From Chromatiales bacterium (GTDB lineage Bacteria; Pseudomonadota; Gammaproteobacteria; UBA6429): 64,000 nucleotides of DNA. The stretch's first letter is position 1, and each line of letters begins with the position of its first letter. The notes beneath the pieces are model-generated. The model had not been told where the DNA came from. It did no database searches and saw nothing but the letters and a program-made list of their open reading frames with translations. A program made the position numbers and the translations under genes. The stretch lies in contig JALTJN010000362.1 of the NCBI GenBank assembly GCA_027076405.1, positions 248,001 through 312,000 of the forward strand, in the 5' to 3' direction. Of this stretch, positions 25,512 through 35,338 are shown one piece after another.

Positions 25512-26351
25512 TTAATCAATGATAATTTTAGTTGTGGGTATGCCTTTATTATTCAACAAGGCAGAAAGTTTGTCGGCATCTGCAACATTAGCAAGCGGGC
25601 CAATTCGAACCCGGTAGATATGCTGATTTGAAGAAAAATCGGAATGTATTTTTCTTTGTTTAAACATACGGCTTAATCGTTTTTTCAGTGTATTGGCATT
25701 TTTCAGCTCGCTGAAAGCGCCAACCTGAAGGTACAGCTTGTACTGACTTTTAACCGGATATGTTGAAATAGCCGATGGCCGTTTAAATTGGGCCTGATAG
25801 GATTTATTCTTTTTATAGGTTGCAGGATCAATGGCTTCTATTTCAACCGCTGCTGTGCCTTTTGCTGTTATCCCTAATTTTTTTGCCGCCGAGTAGGACA
25901 GGTCGATAAGACGGTTGTCGTGAAACGGGCCACGATCATTGACTTTGACAATAACACTGCGACCATTTTCTAAATGAGTAACCCGTACATATGTGGGGAG
26001 TGGTAAAGTTTTATGTGCCGCAGTCATAGCGTACATATTATAGGTTTCACCGCTGGAGGTACGGTGACCATGAAATTTTTTACCATACCATGAGGCGATG
26101 CCTTTTTCTTTATAACCAGCACTGCTTTGTTTAACTTGATACCACTTGCCTAATACTTTGTAATTTTTTGGATTACCGTATTTACTGCGTGGTTCTGTTT
26201 TTGGTACTGCATTTTTTATATCGCTGACATCAACCGGATCGGAAGGACCATGGTCATGGTGGATTTTATAACGGGGCGAAGATGAGCAGGCTTGCAGAAG
26301 CAAGGCCGTAACGAGGATTAAAGCGTGTTTTTTGCTGAGATTTAATAACAT
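25512..26351 (-). CDS. rlpA: Septal-ring lytic transglycosylase lipoprotein RlpA
   Basis: Predicted 279 residues. The signal sequence ends with LLLQACSSS, a lipobox, so it is an outer-membrane lipoprotein. The double-psi beta-barrel domain (about 85-175) carries GIASWYGKKFHGHRTSSGE, YNMYAMTAAHKTLP and VKVNDRGPFHDNRLIDLS, including the catalytic Glu/Asp set. A C-terminal SPOR domain (about 200-279, YKLYLQVGAFSELKNANTL) binds peptide-free septal glycan. In some gammaproteobacteria RlpA cleaves denuded glycan during division. Located between dacA and mltB as expected. Confidence 0.95.
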   Translation of the reverse strand: MLLNLSKKHALILVTALLLQACSSSPRYKIHHDHGPSDPVDVSDIKNAVPKTEPRSKYGNPKNYKVLGKWYQVKQSSAGYKEKGIASWYGKKFHGHRTSSGETYNMYAMTAAHKTLPLPTYVRVTHLENGRSVIVKVNDRGPFHDNRLIDLSYSAAKKLGITAKGTAAVEIEAIDPATYKKNKSYQAQFKRPSAISTYPVKSQYKLYLQVGAFSELKNANTLKKRLSRMFKQRKIHSDFSSNQHIYRVRIGPLANVADADKLSALLNNKGIPTTKIIID

Positions 26352-26381
26352 TTTTAATCCTGAACATTCGGCTATAAAATA

Positions 26382-27380
26382 TTAGTGTTTTAAATAGCCT
26401 GTTTTAATTTTCTGGCTAAGTTGATAAACGGCCATTGAATAAAGTGCGCTATGATTATAGCGGGTTATGACATAAAAGTTATTCCAGCCTACCCAGTATT
26501 CCGGTTTACCTGGCGTTTCAAATTTAAGTAACTTGCCTTTAAGATCTTTATTAATGCCTCGCGGTAAAGTGACACCACCAAGTAATAATTCTAGTTGAGT
26601 GTGTGTAGGTTTTAAACTTTTTGTAATTAATTTTTTATATTCTCGTCTATTTGAGTCAACTTCAACTTTATGGGTAATTGGTTGTCCTGGCTTCCAATGA
26701 TGTCTACGGAAATAGTTTGCCACACTGCCTATGGCATCGGTTGGGTTATTCCATAAATCACGTTTTCCATCGCCATCAAAATCTACCGCATATTGACGGA
26801 AACTGCTGGAAATAAATTGTGGCATGCCCATGGCACCGGCGTAAGATCCTAACAATTTTCGGGCATCAAAATTTTCGTCACGAACCATTAGTAAAAAGTG
26901 CTCAAGCTCACTTTTAAAGAACGTGGCTCGGGGAGGATAGCCAAAGGCCAGAGTTGCTAACGAATCAAACACAGGGTAAGCGCCGGCGTGTTTACCGTAA
27001 CGTGTTTCAACACCAATAATGGCGACAATAATTTCCTGAGGAACACCGTACTTTTTTTCTGCACGGGCCAGTGCTTTGGCATTTTTTTTCCAGAAATTGA
27101 TCCCGCCCCGAGTTCGCTTTTCTGTGACAAAAATTGGACGGTACTGGTACCAGGGCTTGCCTTCAGCTGGGCGAGCGATGGCTTCCAGAATAGAGTCATA
27201 CATTTTTGCTCTTGAAAAAAGCTTTTCCAGATACTGTTTATTAAACTTATGTTTTTTAACCATTTGTTTAATAAATGCTTTTACTTCTTTTTTATCTGAA
27301 AAGTCCGCGGCACAGGCATTGGCAGTGACTAAACTTAAAACAAGTAAAAAACTTAAGGGGATGATTCGAATTAGTTTCAT
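26382..27380 (-). CDS. mltB: Lytic murein transglycosylase B (MltB)
   Basis: Predicted 332 residues with a signal peptide (1-24). MltB cleaves the MurNAc-GlcNAc bond to give 1,6-anhydro ends. The catalytic glutamate lies in VAIIGVETRYGKHAGAYPVF. GAMGMPQFISSSFRQYAVDF and DGDGKRDLWNNPTDAIGSVA, with a calcium-binding-like loop, are also conserved. VGWNNFYVITRYNHSALYSM closes the domain. No lipobox is evident (the end of the signal reads ANACAAD), so it may be soluble periplasmic rather than lipid-anchored. It is 30 bp downstream of a palindromic element and followed by rlpA. Confidence 0.95.
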   Translation of the reverse strand: MKLIRIIPLSFLLVLSLVTANACAADFSDKKEVKAFIKQMVKKHKFNKQYLEKLFSRAKMYDSILEAIARPAEGKPWYQYRPIFVTEKRTRGGINFWKKNAKALARAEKKYGVPQEIIVAIIGVETRYGKHAGAYPVFDSLATLAFGYPPRATFFKSELEHFLLMVRDENFDARKLLGSYAGAMGMPQFISSSFRQYAVDFDGDGKRDLWNNPTDAIGSVANYFRRHHWKPGQPITHKVEVDSNRREYKKLITKSLKPTHTQLELLLGGVTLPRGINKDLKGKLLKFETPGKPEYWVGWNNFYVITRYNHSALYSMAVYQLSQKIKTGYLKH

Positions 27381-27429
27381 TACAGCTCTTTAAAATAATT
27401 TATACAAAAAATAATTTATCCAATTTTTA

Positions 27430-27586
27430 CATGGATGCTACGAAGCCAGAGAACAAGGCAAAAGCCAACGAAAAAGCGGAGCTTACAATTGTAAGTGAGC
27501 ATTTTGAGGCGGTTTTTCGTCGTACCCTACATTTAAAAAATATTGTGGAGGGTAAACCGCCGTTATCTGGCTTCGTAGCATTCATG
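27430..27586. repeat. Palindromic element between rodA and mltB
   Basis: Two 21-bp arms (27430-27450 and 27566-27586) pair with one mismatch; their cores are ATGCTACGAAGCCAGA and its complement. Inside are a second palindrome CTTACAATTGTAAG and TGAGCATTTTGAG, whose complement CTCAAAATGCTCA also occurs in the element at 56880-56938. The right arm overlaps the last codons of rodA. A 56-codon frame inside the hairpin follows from the palindrome and is not taken as a gene. Confidence 0.75.
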
Positions 27587-28730
27587 CACTAACTAACTTA
27601 CGGTGCGTCTGTATCGACATTAATATACCGAAAGCCGCCATAATGGTCACCATCGATGTGCCACCATAACTAATTAAAGGGAGGGGGAGTCCCACTACCG
27701 GTAGTATGCCAGAGACCATGCCGATGTTGACAAAAACATAGACAAAAAAGGTCAAAGTTAGACTTCCAGCAAGTAAACGGGAGAAAGTATCTTGTGCATT
27801 TACCGCAATAACAATGCCCCGGCTTATAATGGCAATATAAACGGCTAATAATACTAATGTACCTAAAAAGCCAAATTCTTCACTAAAGACAGCAAAAACG
27901 AAATCGGTCGAGCGCTCTGGTAAAAAGTCCAGATGTGATTGCGTGCCGTTTAGCCAGCCTTTGCCATAAAGTCCGCCAGAACCAATGGCGATAGTGGACT
28001 GAATAATATGATAGCCCGAACCGAGAGGATCATTTTCAGGATTAATGAAGGTTAAAATACGCTGACGCTGGTAATCGTGTAATAGATAATTCCAGAATAC
28101 CGGTGCGCTGGCAGCCATTAAGGCAATAACACTAAAAATAAGTTTCCAGCCTAAACCCGCTAATAACAAAACAAAAAAGCCGGAAGATGCAATGAGCAGT
28201 GAGGTACCTAAATCAGGCTGTTTTGCAATTAATAGGGTCGGCACAATAACGATAAATGTGGCGATAATTAAACGTCCCCGTCGAGGCGGTAAGGGAGCCT
28301 CGGATAAATACCAGGCAGTCATAATAGGTACTGCAATTTTCATCAGTTCGGAAGGCTGAAAGCGAAAAAAGCCTAAATTTAACCAGCGTTGTGCGCCTTT
28401 ACCTATTTCTCCAAGAACAAGTACTGCAACAAGCATCAATAAGCCTATGCCAAACATCCATGGTGCCCAGTGTTTTAAGGTAGCCGGATTTATTTGTGCC
28501 ACTGCAATCATAACAATGAAAGCGATAAACAGACGTACAAACTGGCGGTTTAAAAGGTCGAGACTTTTATCGCCTGCGCTATAAAGCACCACCATCCCTA
28601 TGGCAGAAAGCAGAATAATGCCTATCCATAAAGGCAAATCGATGTGAAAGCGATAGAAAAAACGTCTACCGGCACTGATGCGGTTTTCTTCACGAAAATT
28701 CGTTGAAGATGAACTTGCCTGCCAATTCAT
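27582..28730 (-). CDS. mrdB: Peptidoglycan glycosyltransferase RodA (MrdB)
   Basis: Predicted 382 residues with about ten membrane helices. It is a SEDS-family polymerase that builds glycan strands with PBP2 for cylindrical growth. Family marks include the lipid-II channel residues around WLNLGFFRFQPSELMKIA, KQPDLGTSLLI, and LPERSTDFVFAVFSEEFGFLG. GLPLPLISYGGTSM, the SEDS signature, is near the C terminus. It overlaps mrdA by four bases (ATGA). The C-terminal codons extend into the palindromic element at 27430-27586, so the last residues may be lineage-specific. Confidence 0.97.
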   Translation of the reverse strand: MNWQASSSSTNFREENRISAGRRFFYRFHIDLPLWIGIILLSAIGMVVLYSAGDKSLDLLNRQFVRLFIAFIVMIAVAQINPATLKHWAPWMFGIGLLMLVAVLVLGEIGKGAQRWLNLGFFRFQPSELMKIAVPIMTAWYLSEAPLPPRRGRLIIATFIVIVPTLLIAKQPDLGTSLLIASSGFFVLLLAGLGWKLIFSVIALMAASAPVFWNYLLHDYQRQRILTFINPENDPLGSGYHIIQSTIAIGSGGLYGKGWLNGTQSHLDFLPERSTDFVFAVFSEEFGFLGTLVLLAVYIAIISRGIVIAVNAQDTFSRLLAGSLTLTFFVYVFVNIGMVSGILPVVGLPLPLISYGGTSMVTIMAAFGILMSIQTHRKLVSA

Positions 28731-30595
28731 TGTTTCAGCTCTCCATCACTATTCAATAAATACTGATCCATCACTTTACGTACAATAGGCGCTGCTGCCG
28801 AGCCACCATGGCCCCCGTTTTCTACAATCAGAGCAACGGCTATACGCGGGTTTTCGTAAGGGGCAAAGCCGACAAACAAGGCATGATCCTGTAATTTTTT
28901 CGCAATATCTTCTTTTTTATATTCGGCATCCTGAGCAATACCAAACACTTGTGCGGTGCCTGTTTTACCTGCAATGGTGTATTTTAAGTTATGTTTAATA
29001 CTGCGGGCGGTACCATGCACCCCATAAACCACATTTTTCATTGCGCTTAAAACTGTTTTCCAGTTTTGTTCATCAGTAATTTCAACCGGCTTTAATGGTT
29101 CCGCTTTTGTTTTAACCTTGGGACTATTTTGCTGGTCTTGAATTGCGTACACCATGTGAGGTTTAAAACGTTGTCCCATTTTAGAAATGGCTGCGGTTGC
29201 ACTTGCCAGTTGTAACGGTGTGGTCAACATAAAGCCCTGACCAATCCCGGTAATGAGTGTTTCTCCGGGAAACCAGGGTAAATGACGGTTACGTCGCTTC
29301 CATTCACGTGAAGGGTTAAGGCCGGATAACTCCCCTAATAAATCGATCCCTGTTTTTTGGCCTAAGCCAAAACGGGCAAGGTAAGAAGAGATATTATCGA
29401 TCCCCATATTTAATGCTAAATCATAAAAAAAGACATCACAGGATTCGGTGATGGCTTTACGCAAGTCGGTAATTTTATGGCCGTGTTTTTTCCAGTCTCG
29501 GTAACGGCGTTCATCATTTTTTAGCATGTACCAGCCGGGACAATTTAATTCATCATGTGTTTGTAATACTTTAAGTTCCAGGCCGCCTAAACCAATGAAG
29601 GGTTTAATGGTTGAACCAGGAGGGTATTGACCGCGTAAAGCACGGTTAAACAATGGGCGTTCAGGCGATGTACTGAGTGCTTTATAGTTAAGGCTACTAA
29701 TACCATGGACGAAAAGATTGGGGTTGTATCCCGGCACACTGACCATTGCTATGATTGCACCATTACGTGGATCAATGGCGACTAATGCGCCGTTATGATC
29801 AGCGAGATTCTCTTCTGCGACTGCCTGCACTTTACTATCAAGATTGAGATATAAATTTTTACCCGAGACCGGTAAGGTACGGCTTAATACCCGTAAAACT
29901 CGGCCTTGCGCGTTAGTTTCGACATGTTGAAATCCAACCTTGCCATGTAATATATTTTCATAGGTCCGTTCAATACCGACCTTGCCAATATGCGTTGTTG
30001 CGCTGTAATTAGAGGCATTGAGTTTTCTAAGTTCGGCTTCATTAATTCGGCTAACGTACCCTACTGCGTGAGAAGCGAGTTTGCCTTGCGGGTAGTGTCG
30101 TGAGAGCTGCGCTTTAATCACAACACCTTCGAGTTGATTTTGTAAGACCGAAATTTTGGCAACTTCATCATCATTTAAACGAAAACGCAGCGGCACACCT
30201 TCAAAACGTCTTTTTTTACGACGTTCTTTATGGAAGCGTTTTAAATCTTCTTTGTTAATGCTAATCAGTTGGCCGAGTTTTGCTAACGTTTCTTTTAAGT
30301 CTTTAACATGCTCGGGAATGATTTCCAGTGTAAAGCTGGGTAGGTTTTGTGCCAGTAATATACCATTACGATCAAAAATAAGTCCACGCGTCGGCGGGAT
30401 GGGGCGAATGCTGACCCGATTATTGTCAGACAAAGTGGCATAATGTTCCTGATTGCTGATTTGTAAATAAACCAGACGGCTTAATAGCAAAATCAGCAAA
30501 ATAAACATAATAAAACCGGCAACGAGTACCCGTTGATTAAAAATCTGGGTCTCGTGGAAGTGATCCTTGAGTGCCTGACTACTATTAAAAGCCAT
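28727..30595 (-). CDS. mrdA: Penicillin-binding protein 2, elongation transpeptidase (MrdA)
   Basis: Predicted 622 residues. An N-terminal membrane anchor (about 24-46) and pedestal domain (about 60-240) precede the transpeptidase domain. The active serine is S328 in QYPPGSTIKPF. The second motif is SCDVF in ITESCDVFFYDLAL, and the third is KTGTAQVFG. The N-terminal PPTRGLIFDRNGILLAQN is typical of class B PBPs. It crosslinks the strands made by RodA in the elongasome. One base overlaps mreD (TAATG-type junction), so mreB through mrdB are probably one unit apart from possible attenuation after mreB. Confidence 0.97.
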   Translation of the reverse strand: MAFNSSQALKDHFHETQIFNQRVLVAGFIMFILLILLLSRLVYLQISNQEHYATLSDNNRVSIRPIPPTRGLIFDRNGILLAQNLPSFTLEIIPEHVKDLKETLAKLGQLISINKEDLKRFHKERRKKRRFEGVPLRFRLNDDEVAKISVLQNQLEGVVIKAQLSRHYPQGKLASHAVGYVSRINEAELRKLNASNYSATTHIGKVGIERTYENILHGKVGFQHVETNAQGRVLRVLSRTLPVSGKNLYLNLDSKVQAVAEENLADHNGALVAIDPRNGAIIAMVSVPGYNPNLFVHGISSLNYKALSTSPERPLFNRALRGQYPPGSTIKPFIGLGGLELKVLQTHDELNCPGWYMLKNDERRYRDWKKHGHKITDLRKAITESCDVFFYDLALNMGIDNISSYLARFGLGQKTGIDLLGELSGLNPSREWKRRNRHLPWFPGETLITGIGQGFMLTTPLQLASATAAISKMGQRFKPHMVYAIQDQQNSPKVKTKAEPLKPVEITDEQNWKTVLSAMKNVVYGVHGTARSIKHNLKYTIAGKTGTAQVFGIAQDAEYKKEDIAKKLQDHALFVGFAPYENPRIAVALIVENGGHGGSAAAPIVRKVMDQYLLNSDGELKQ

Positions 30596-31083
30596 TAATT
30601 AATCTGGTAGTAGCGTCGAAGTTGGCGCATTAAAAAATAACCAACGGGCCAGAATAAAGCGGTACTTATTGCCGGCAACATGAAAACAGAAATAGAGGGA
30701 GCTTCACCTAACATACCCATAATCCACAGGTTGATGGTGCCCTGAAACATAATTAAAACAAAAATGGTTAATGCCTGTTGCCATACAGGAAAAACACGAA
30801 TGCGTTGATGTAGTTTGATGGCTAAATAGGCAATAAGTGCAAAAGTGAGAGCGTGTTGTCCGATTAAAGCGTCACTGGAAACATCAAAGACTAAACCGGC
30901 AATCCAGCCAATCCCAACACCAACGCGATTGGGTAAGGCAATGTTCCAGTAAATTAAGACGATAAGCACAAACTCTGGCCGGACTGTTTGTAGAATATGT
31001 GGCAGTGGAATCATGCTGAGAATAAACGCAACAAAAAAACTGAGTAAAATGATATTACCGCCATTGGCTTTTGTTTTTTTCAT
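30595..31083 (-). CDS. mreD: Rod shape-determining protein MreD
   Basis: Predicted 162 residues with five or six membrane helices. RPEFVLIVLIYWNIALPNRVG and GWIAGLVFDVSSDALIGQHA are the characteristic MreD segments. It is a membrane scaffold of the elongasome linking MreC to RodA-PBP2. It overlaps mreC by four bases and mrdA by one. Confidence 0.94.
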   Translation of the reverse strand: MKKTKANGGNIILLSFFVAFILSMIPLPHILQTVRPEFVLIVLIYWNIALPNRVGVGIGWIAGLVFDVSSDALIGQHALTFALIAYLAIKLHQRIRVFPVWQQALTIFVLIMFQGTINLWIMGMLGEAPSISVFMLPAISTALFWPVGYFLMRQLRRYYQIN

Positions 31084-32024
31084 GAGGTTTTATTTTCTTT
31101 AACAGGTTTAACTTTTTCGCCATCGTGAATAGAAGGGGCATATTTCGGCTTAACACTCATTTCCATCTGACAGGGGTTAGACGGGTTGAGTTTAGCTTTC
31201 CCGCCTGGCCACACTAATAAAACTTCACGACTGCGATCGAGTTCGGCAATGGGTTCGGCCAGTACTTCGGCAAAAGGCAGACTAGGATCAATATTGATTT
31301 CAACCACAATGGCGGCAGGATAACCGACCGGGAAAACACAACCTAAGCCAGAGGTAACCAGTAAATCTCCCACTTTAATATCGGCATTGTTTGGCAGGTG
31401 AGGAATCTCTAATCGTGATTGATTCCCCGTGCCTTTTGCTATCGCACGCAAGCCATTACGGTTCACTTGTACGGGCAGGGCATGGCCGGGGTCGGTAATG
31501 AGTAATGCGGTACTGGAAAAAGGGGATACATGCAGCAGTTTTCCCATTACGCCTTTTGCATCAACAAAAGGTTGTCCGGGATAAATATCATCGCCTGAAG
31601 CCGAACCCTTATTAATGGTGACTTGCTGGCGGTAAGGGTCCATATCAACAGAAAGCAGTTCTGCAATTAAAATACGCTCACCCACCCGTTTGGACGATTC
31701 CAACAGGCTTCTTAAATGGATATTTTCAGACTCAATGAAATTAAGCTTTTGTAACTGGGTTGTTAATATCAGGTTTTGTGTCCGTAAAGTGGCGTTATCT
31801 TCTTTCAAGGTTTTACGGCTGGTAAAGCTTTCTGAAGCCCAGTCGCCGACATTAGCCGGAAAATTCACTAAATATTGAAAAGGGTAAACCAGCACAGAAA
31901 TACTGGAACGAATAGTATTTACGTAAGTCGTGCGGTGATCTAACGTCATTAAGGTAATCGATAACAATACCAGAAGAATAAGACGGTTACCTAAAGAAGG
32001 ACCCTGGACGAATAAAAGTTTAAT
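31080..32024 (-). CDS. mreC: Rod shape-determining protein MreC, with apparent ATT start
   Basis: Predicted 314 residues. MreC is a single-pass periplasmic scaffold that activates RodA-PBP2. The membrane helix reads LGNRLILLVLLSITLMTLDH, then a coiled coil (about 60-100), and two beta-barrel domains with GVMGKLLHVSPFSSTALLITD. The family's usual start is M-K-x-x-F-x-x-G-P-S-L, matched here by KLLFVQGPSL, which begins immediately after an ATT codon at 32024-32022. That ATT sits eight bases after GGAGG (32033-32037), and an in-frame TAA lies two codons earlier, so no ATG, GTG or TTG can serve. The next possible start (TTG at 31967) would delete half of the membrane helix. Confidence 0.9.
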   Translation of the reverse strand: MKLLFVQGPSLGNRLILLVLLSITLMTLDHRTTYVNTIRSSISVLVYPFQYLVNFPANVGDWASESFTSRKTLKEDNATLRTQNLILTTQLQKLNFIESENIHLRSLLESSKRVGERILIAELLSVDMDPYRQQVTINKGSASGDDIYPGQPFVDAKGVMGKLLHVSPFSSTALLITDPGHALPVQVNRNGLRAIAKGTGNQSRLEIPHLPNNADIKVGDLLVTSGLGCVFPVGYPAAIVVEINIDPSLPFAEVLAEPIAELDRSREVLLVWPGGKAKLNPSNPCQMEMSVKPKYAPSIHDGEKVKPVKENKTS

Positions 32025-32092
32025 GAGTTATTCCTCCGCTTTGAAAATTGTTTATTTGAGTGATTTGAGTAATTCGGATATTTATTATTTTA

Positions 32093-32114
32093 CTCCTGCC
32101 ATAACTGGCAGGAG
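32093..32114 (-). other. Stem-loop between mreB and mreC
   Basis: CTCCTGCC and GGCAGGAG (32093-32100 and 32107-32114) form an 8-bp GC-rich stem with a 6-nt loop. On the minus strand it is followed by TAAAATAATAAA, a poor T-run. It may weaken read-through from mreB into mreC, keeping MreB in excess. Confidence 0.45.
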
Positions 32115-32125
32115 GGTTTTGGCTG

Positions 32126-33190
<1,065 letters not shown>

Positions 33191-33335
33191 TTATAGTTAA
33201 TTAAAGAGAAAATCTGGTTGCTACTTTAATTAATAAGGGCCAAATGAGCAAGCAGGCATTAATGATAACTGGTAGAATTTGCCGAACCCATCACGGGTAT
33301 TTGAACGAAAAAGTCATAATTGGAGTTAAAATCCT

Positions 33336-33623
33336 ATGTCATTGGATAAAAAGGGCGTTGAAAAAATTGCGCATTTAGCAAGAATCGCAATTGCTGAAGA
33401 AGATATTCCCGGCTACGCCGCAAGTCTGAGTAGTATTTTGCAGCTGGTTGAACAAATGGATGCCGTGGACACAGAAAATGTTAAACCTATGGCGCATCCC
33501 CATGCCGCTTACCAGCGTTTGCGTGAAGATGTGGTGACAGAAGAGAATCAACGTGAGCATTTTCAAAAAATCACCACTCATGTGGAAAACGGGTTGTACC
33601 TCGTTCCAAAGGTTTTAGATTAA
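33336..33623 (+). CDS. gatC: Aspartyl/glutamyl-tRNA amidotransferase subunit C
   Basis: Predicted 95 residues. GatC stabilises the GatAB complex that converts misacylated Glu-tRNA-Gln or Asp-tRNA-Asn to the amide form. VEKIAHLARIAIAEEDIPG, LSSILQLVEQMDAVDTENV and the ending VENGLYLVPKVLD are diagnostic. GGAG precedes the ATG. First of gatC-gatA-gatB, divergent from mreB. Confidence 0.96.
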   Translation: MSLDKKGVEKIAHLARIAIAEEDIPGYAASLSSILQLVEQMDAVDTENVKPMAHPHAAYQRLREDVVTEENQREHFQKITTHVENGLYLVPKVLD

Positions 33624-33716
33624 AACGAGCCTGTAAATCTGATATTTTATTACCCGCCTCCGGTCAGGCCGGGAATAAAAACAAAGTATCCCGACGAAAT
33701 TTAAAGAGCCAAAGAT

Positions 33717-35171
33717 ATGTATAACAAAACTATTGCCGAGTTAGCCCAGGGGTTAAAAAAAGGCGATTTCTCCAGTGAAGAACTGACACAAAATTTCCTG
33801 CAGCGTATTAAACAATACGATGCTGATTTGAATAGTTTCATTACCGTGAGTGATGAGCTTGCTTTAACTCAGGCGCGCGCGGCTGATGACATGATTGCAC
33901 AAGGAAATGCGACCCCGTTAACCGGAATCCCTTTTGCACAAAAAGATATTTTTTGTACTAACGGCGTTAAAACAACCTGTGGTTCAAAAATGCTGGATAA
34001 CTTTATTGCGCCTTATGACGCAACCGTGATTCATAAATTCAATCAAGCCGGTTCAGTTATGTTGGGTAAAACTAATATGGATGAATTTGCTATGGGGTCA
34101 TCTAACGAAACCAGTTTTTATGGTGGAGTAAAAAACCCGTGGAATACTCAAACGGTACCGGGTGGATCATCCGGTGGTTCCGCCGCCGCAGTGGCGGCCC
34201 GTTTAGCACCGGCCTCAACCGGTACCGATACCGGTGGTTCAATACGTCAACCGGCCTCGCTTTGCGGACTTACCGGTTTAAAGCCAACTTATGGTCGAGT
34301 TTCGCGTTACGGTATGATCGCGTTTGCTTCAAGTCTGGATCAAGCCGGTACCTTTACCCAAACAGCAGAAGATGCCGGTTTAATGTTAAACGTCATGGCC
34401 GGTTTTGATGATAAAGATTCAACCAGTGTTGAACGTGATGTTCCTGACTACACCGCAAATTTAAATCAGGATTTAAAAGGTTTAAAAGTTGGTTTGCCAA
34501 AAGAATATTTTGGTGAGGGCTTAAATGCTGATGTTGCGAAAGCGGTTGAAGAAGCGATAGCCGAATATAAAAAACTCGGTGTAGAATTTGTTGATATTAG
34601 CTTACCGAATTCGCATTTATCTGTTCCTGCTTATTATGTTATTGCACCGGCAGAATGCTCATCGAATCTTTCGCGTTTCGACGGCGTGCGTTTTGGTTAT
34701 CGTTGTGACGATCCAAAAGATTTAGAAGACATGTATAAGCGCAGTCGTGGCGAAGGCTTTGGTGAAGAAGTAAAACGTCGAATTATGATTGGTGCTTATG
34801 CCTTATCAGCCGGTTATTACGATGCTTACTATTTAAAAGCGCAAAAGATTCGTCGTTTAATCAGTGATGATTTTAAAGCCGCCTTTGAAAAAGTGGATGT
34901 TATTATGGGGCCAACGTCTCCAGAAGTGGCTTTTAAAGCGGGTGAGAAATCGGATGATCCGGTATCCATGTATTTATCGGATATTTATACCATTGCCACT
35001 AATCTTGCCGGTTTACCGGGGATGTCAGTTCCTTGTGGTTTTGCAAATAAGATGCCGGTCGGATTACAAATTATTGGAAATTATTTTGATGAGTCGCGTT
35101 TGTTAAATGTGGCGCACCAATATCAGCAAACAACAGACTGGCATCAACAAATGCCGGAAGAGTTTAAATAA
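33717..35171 (+). CDS. gatA: Aspartyl/glutamyl-tRNA amidotransferase subunit A
   Basis: Predicted 484 residues, the family norm. GatA is the glutaminase that releases ammonia for the amidation on GatB. The amidase triad is in [11 protein letters not shown] (Lys), then [14 protein letters not shown] (cis-Ser) and [15 protein letters not shown] (nucleophile Ser). [11 protein letters not shown] bridges them. It lies 93 bp after gatC. The gap contains an imperfect hairpin around 33646-33675 but no terminator. A palindromic repeat separates it from gatB. Confidence 0.97.
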   Translation: MYNKTIAELAQGLKKGDFSSEELTQNFLQRIKQYDADLNSFITVSDELALTQARAADDMIAQGNATPLTGIPFAQKDIFCTNGVKTTCGSKMLDNFIAPYDATVIHKFNQAGSVMLGKTNMDEFAMGSSNETSFYGGVKNPWNTQTVPGGSSGGSAAAVAARLAPASTGTDTGGSIRQPASLCGLTGLKPTYGRVSRYGMIAFASSLDQAGTFTQTAEDAGLMLNVMAGFDDKDSTSVERDVPDYTANLNQDLKGLKVGLPKEYFGEGLNADVAKAVEEAIAEYKKLGVEFVDISLPNSHLSVPAYYVIAPAECSSNLSRFDGVRFGYRCDDPKDLEDMYKRSRGEGFGEEVKRRIMIGAYALSAGYYDAYYLKAQKIRRLISDDFKAAFEKVDVIMGPTSPEVAFKAGEKSDDPVSMYLSDIYTIATNLAGLPGMSVPCGFANKMPVGLQIIGNYFDESRLLNVAHQYQQTTDWHQQMPEEFK

Positions 35172-35178
35172 AAGATTA

Positions 35179-35310
35179 GCCACGAAGGACACCAAGTACA
35201 CTAAGAAAAGAAAAACACACGGGGCACTTATATTATTTTATTATTTATCACGTGCCCCTCGTGGTTAGATATTAAAATGTTTTCATCGTGTATCTGGTGT
35301 CCTTCGTGGC
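35179..35310. repeat. Inverted-repeat element between gatA and gatB
   Basis: A perfect 16-bp inverted repeat, GCCACGAAGGACACCA (35179-35194) and its complement (35295-35310), encloses further complementary tracts (CGGGGCAC and GTGCCCC). The same theme recurs at 51951-52103 and, in half form, at 39857 and 40519. It interrupts the gat operon without removing a gene. Confidence 0.8.
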
Positions 35311-35338
35311 AAAGAAATAATAAGTTAAGGTAAAAGTT

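Noticed and set aside
27431..27592. A 56-codon plus-strand frame starting ATGGATGCTACG
   Set aside because: It is entirely within the palindromic element and its codons are dictated by the inverted repeat, so it is not taken as a gene.
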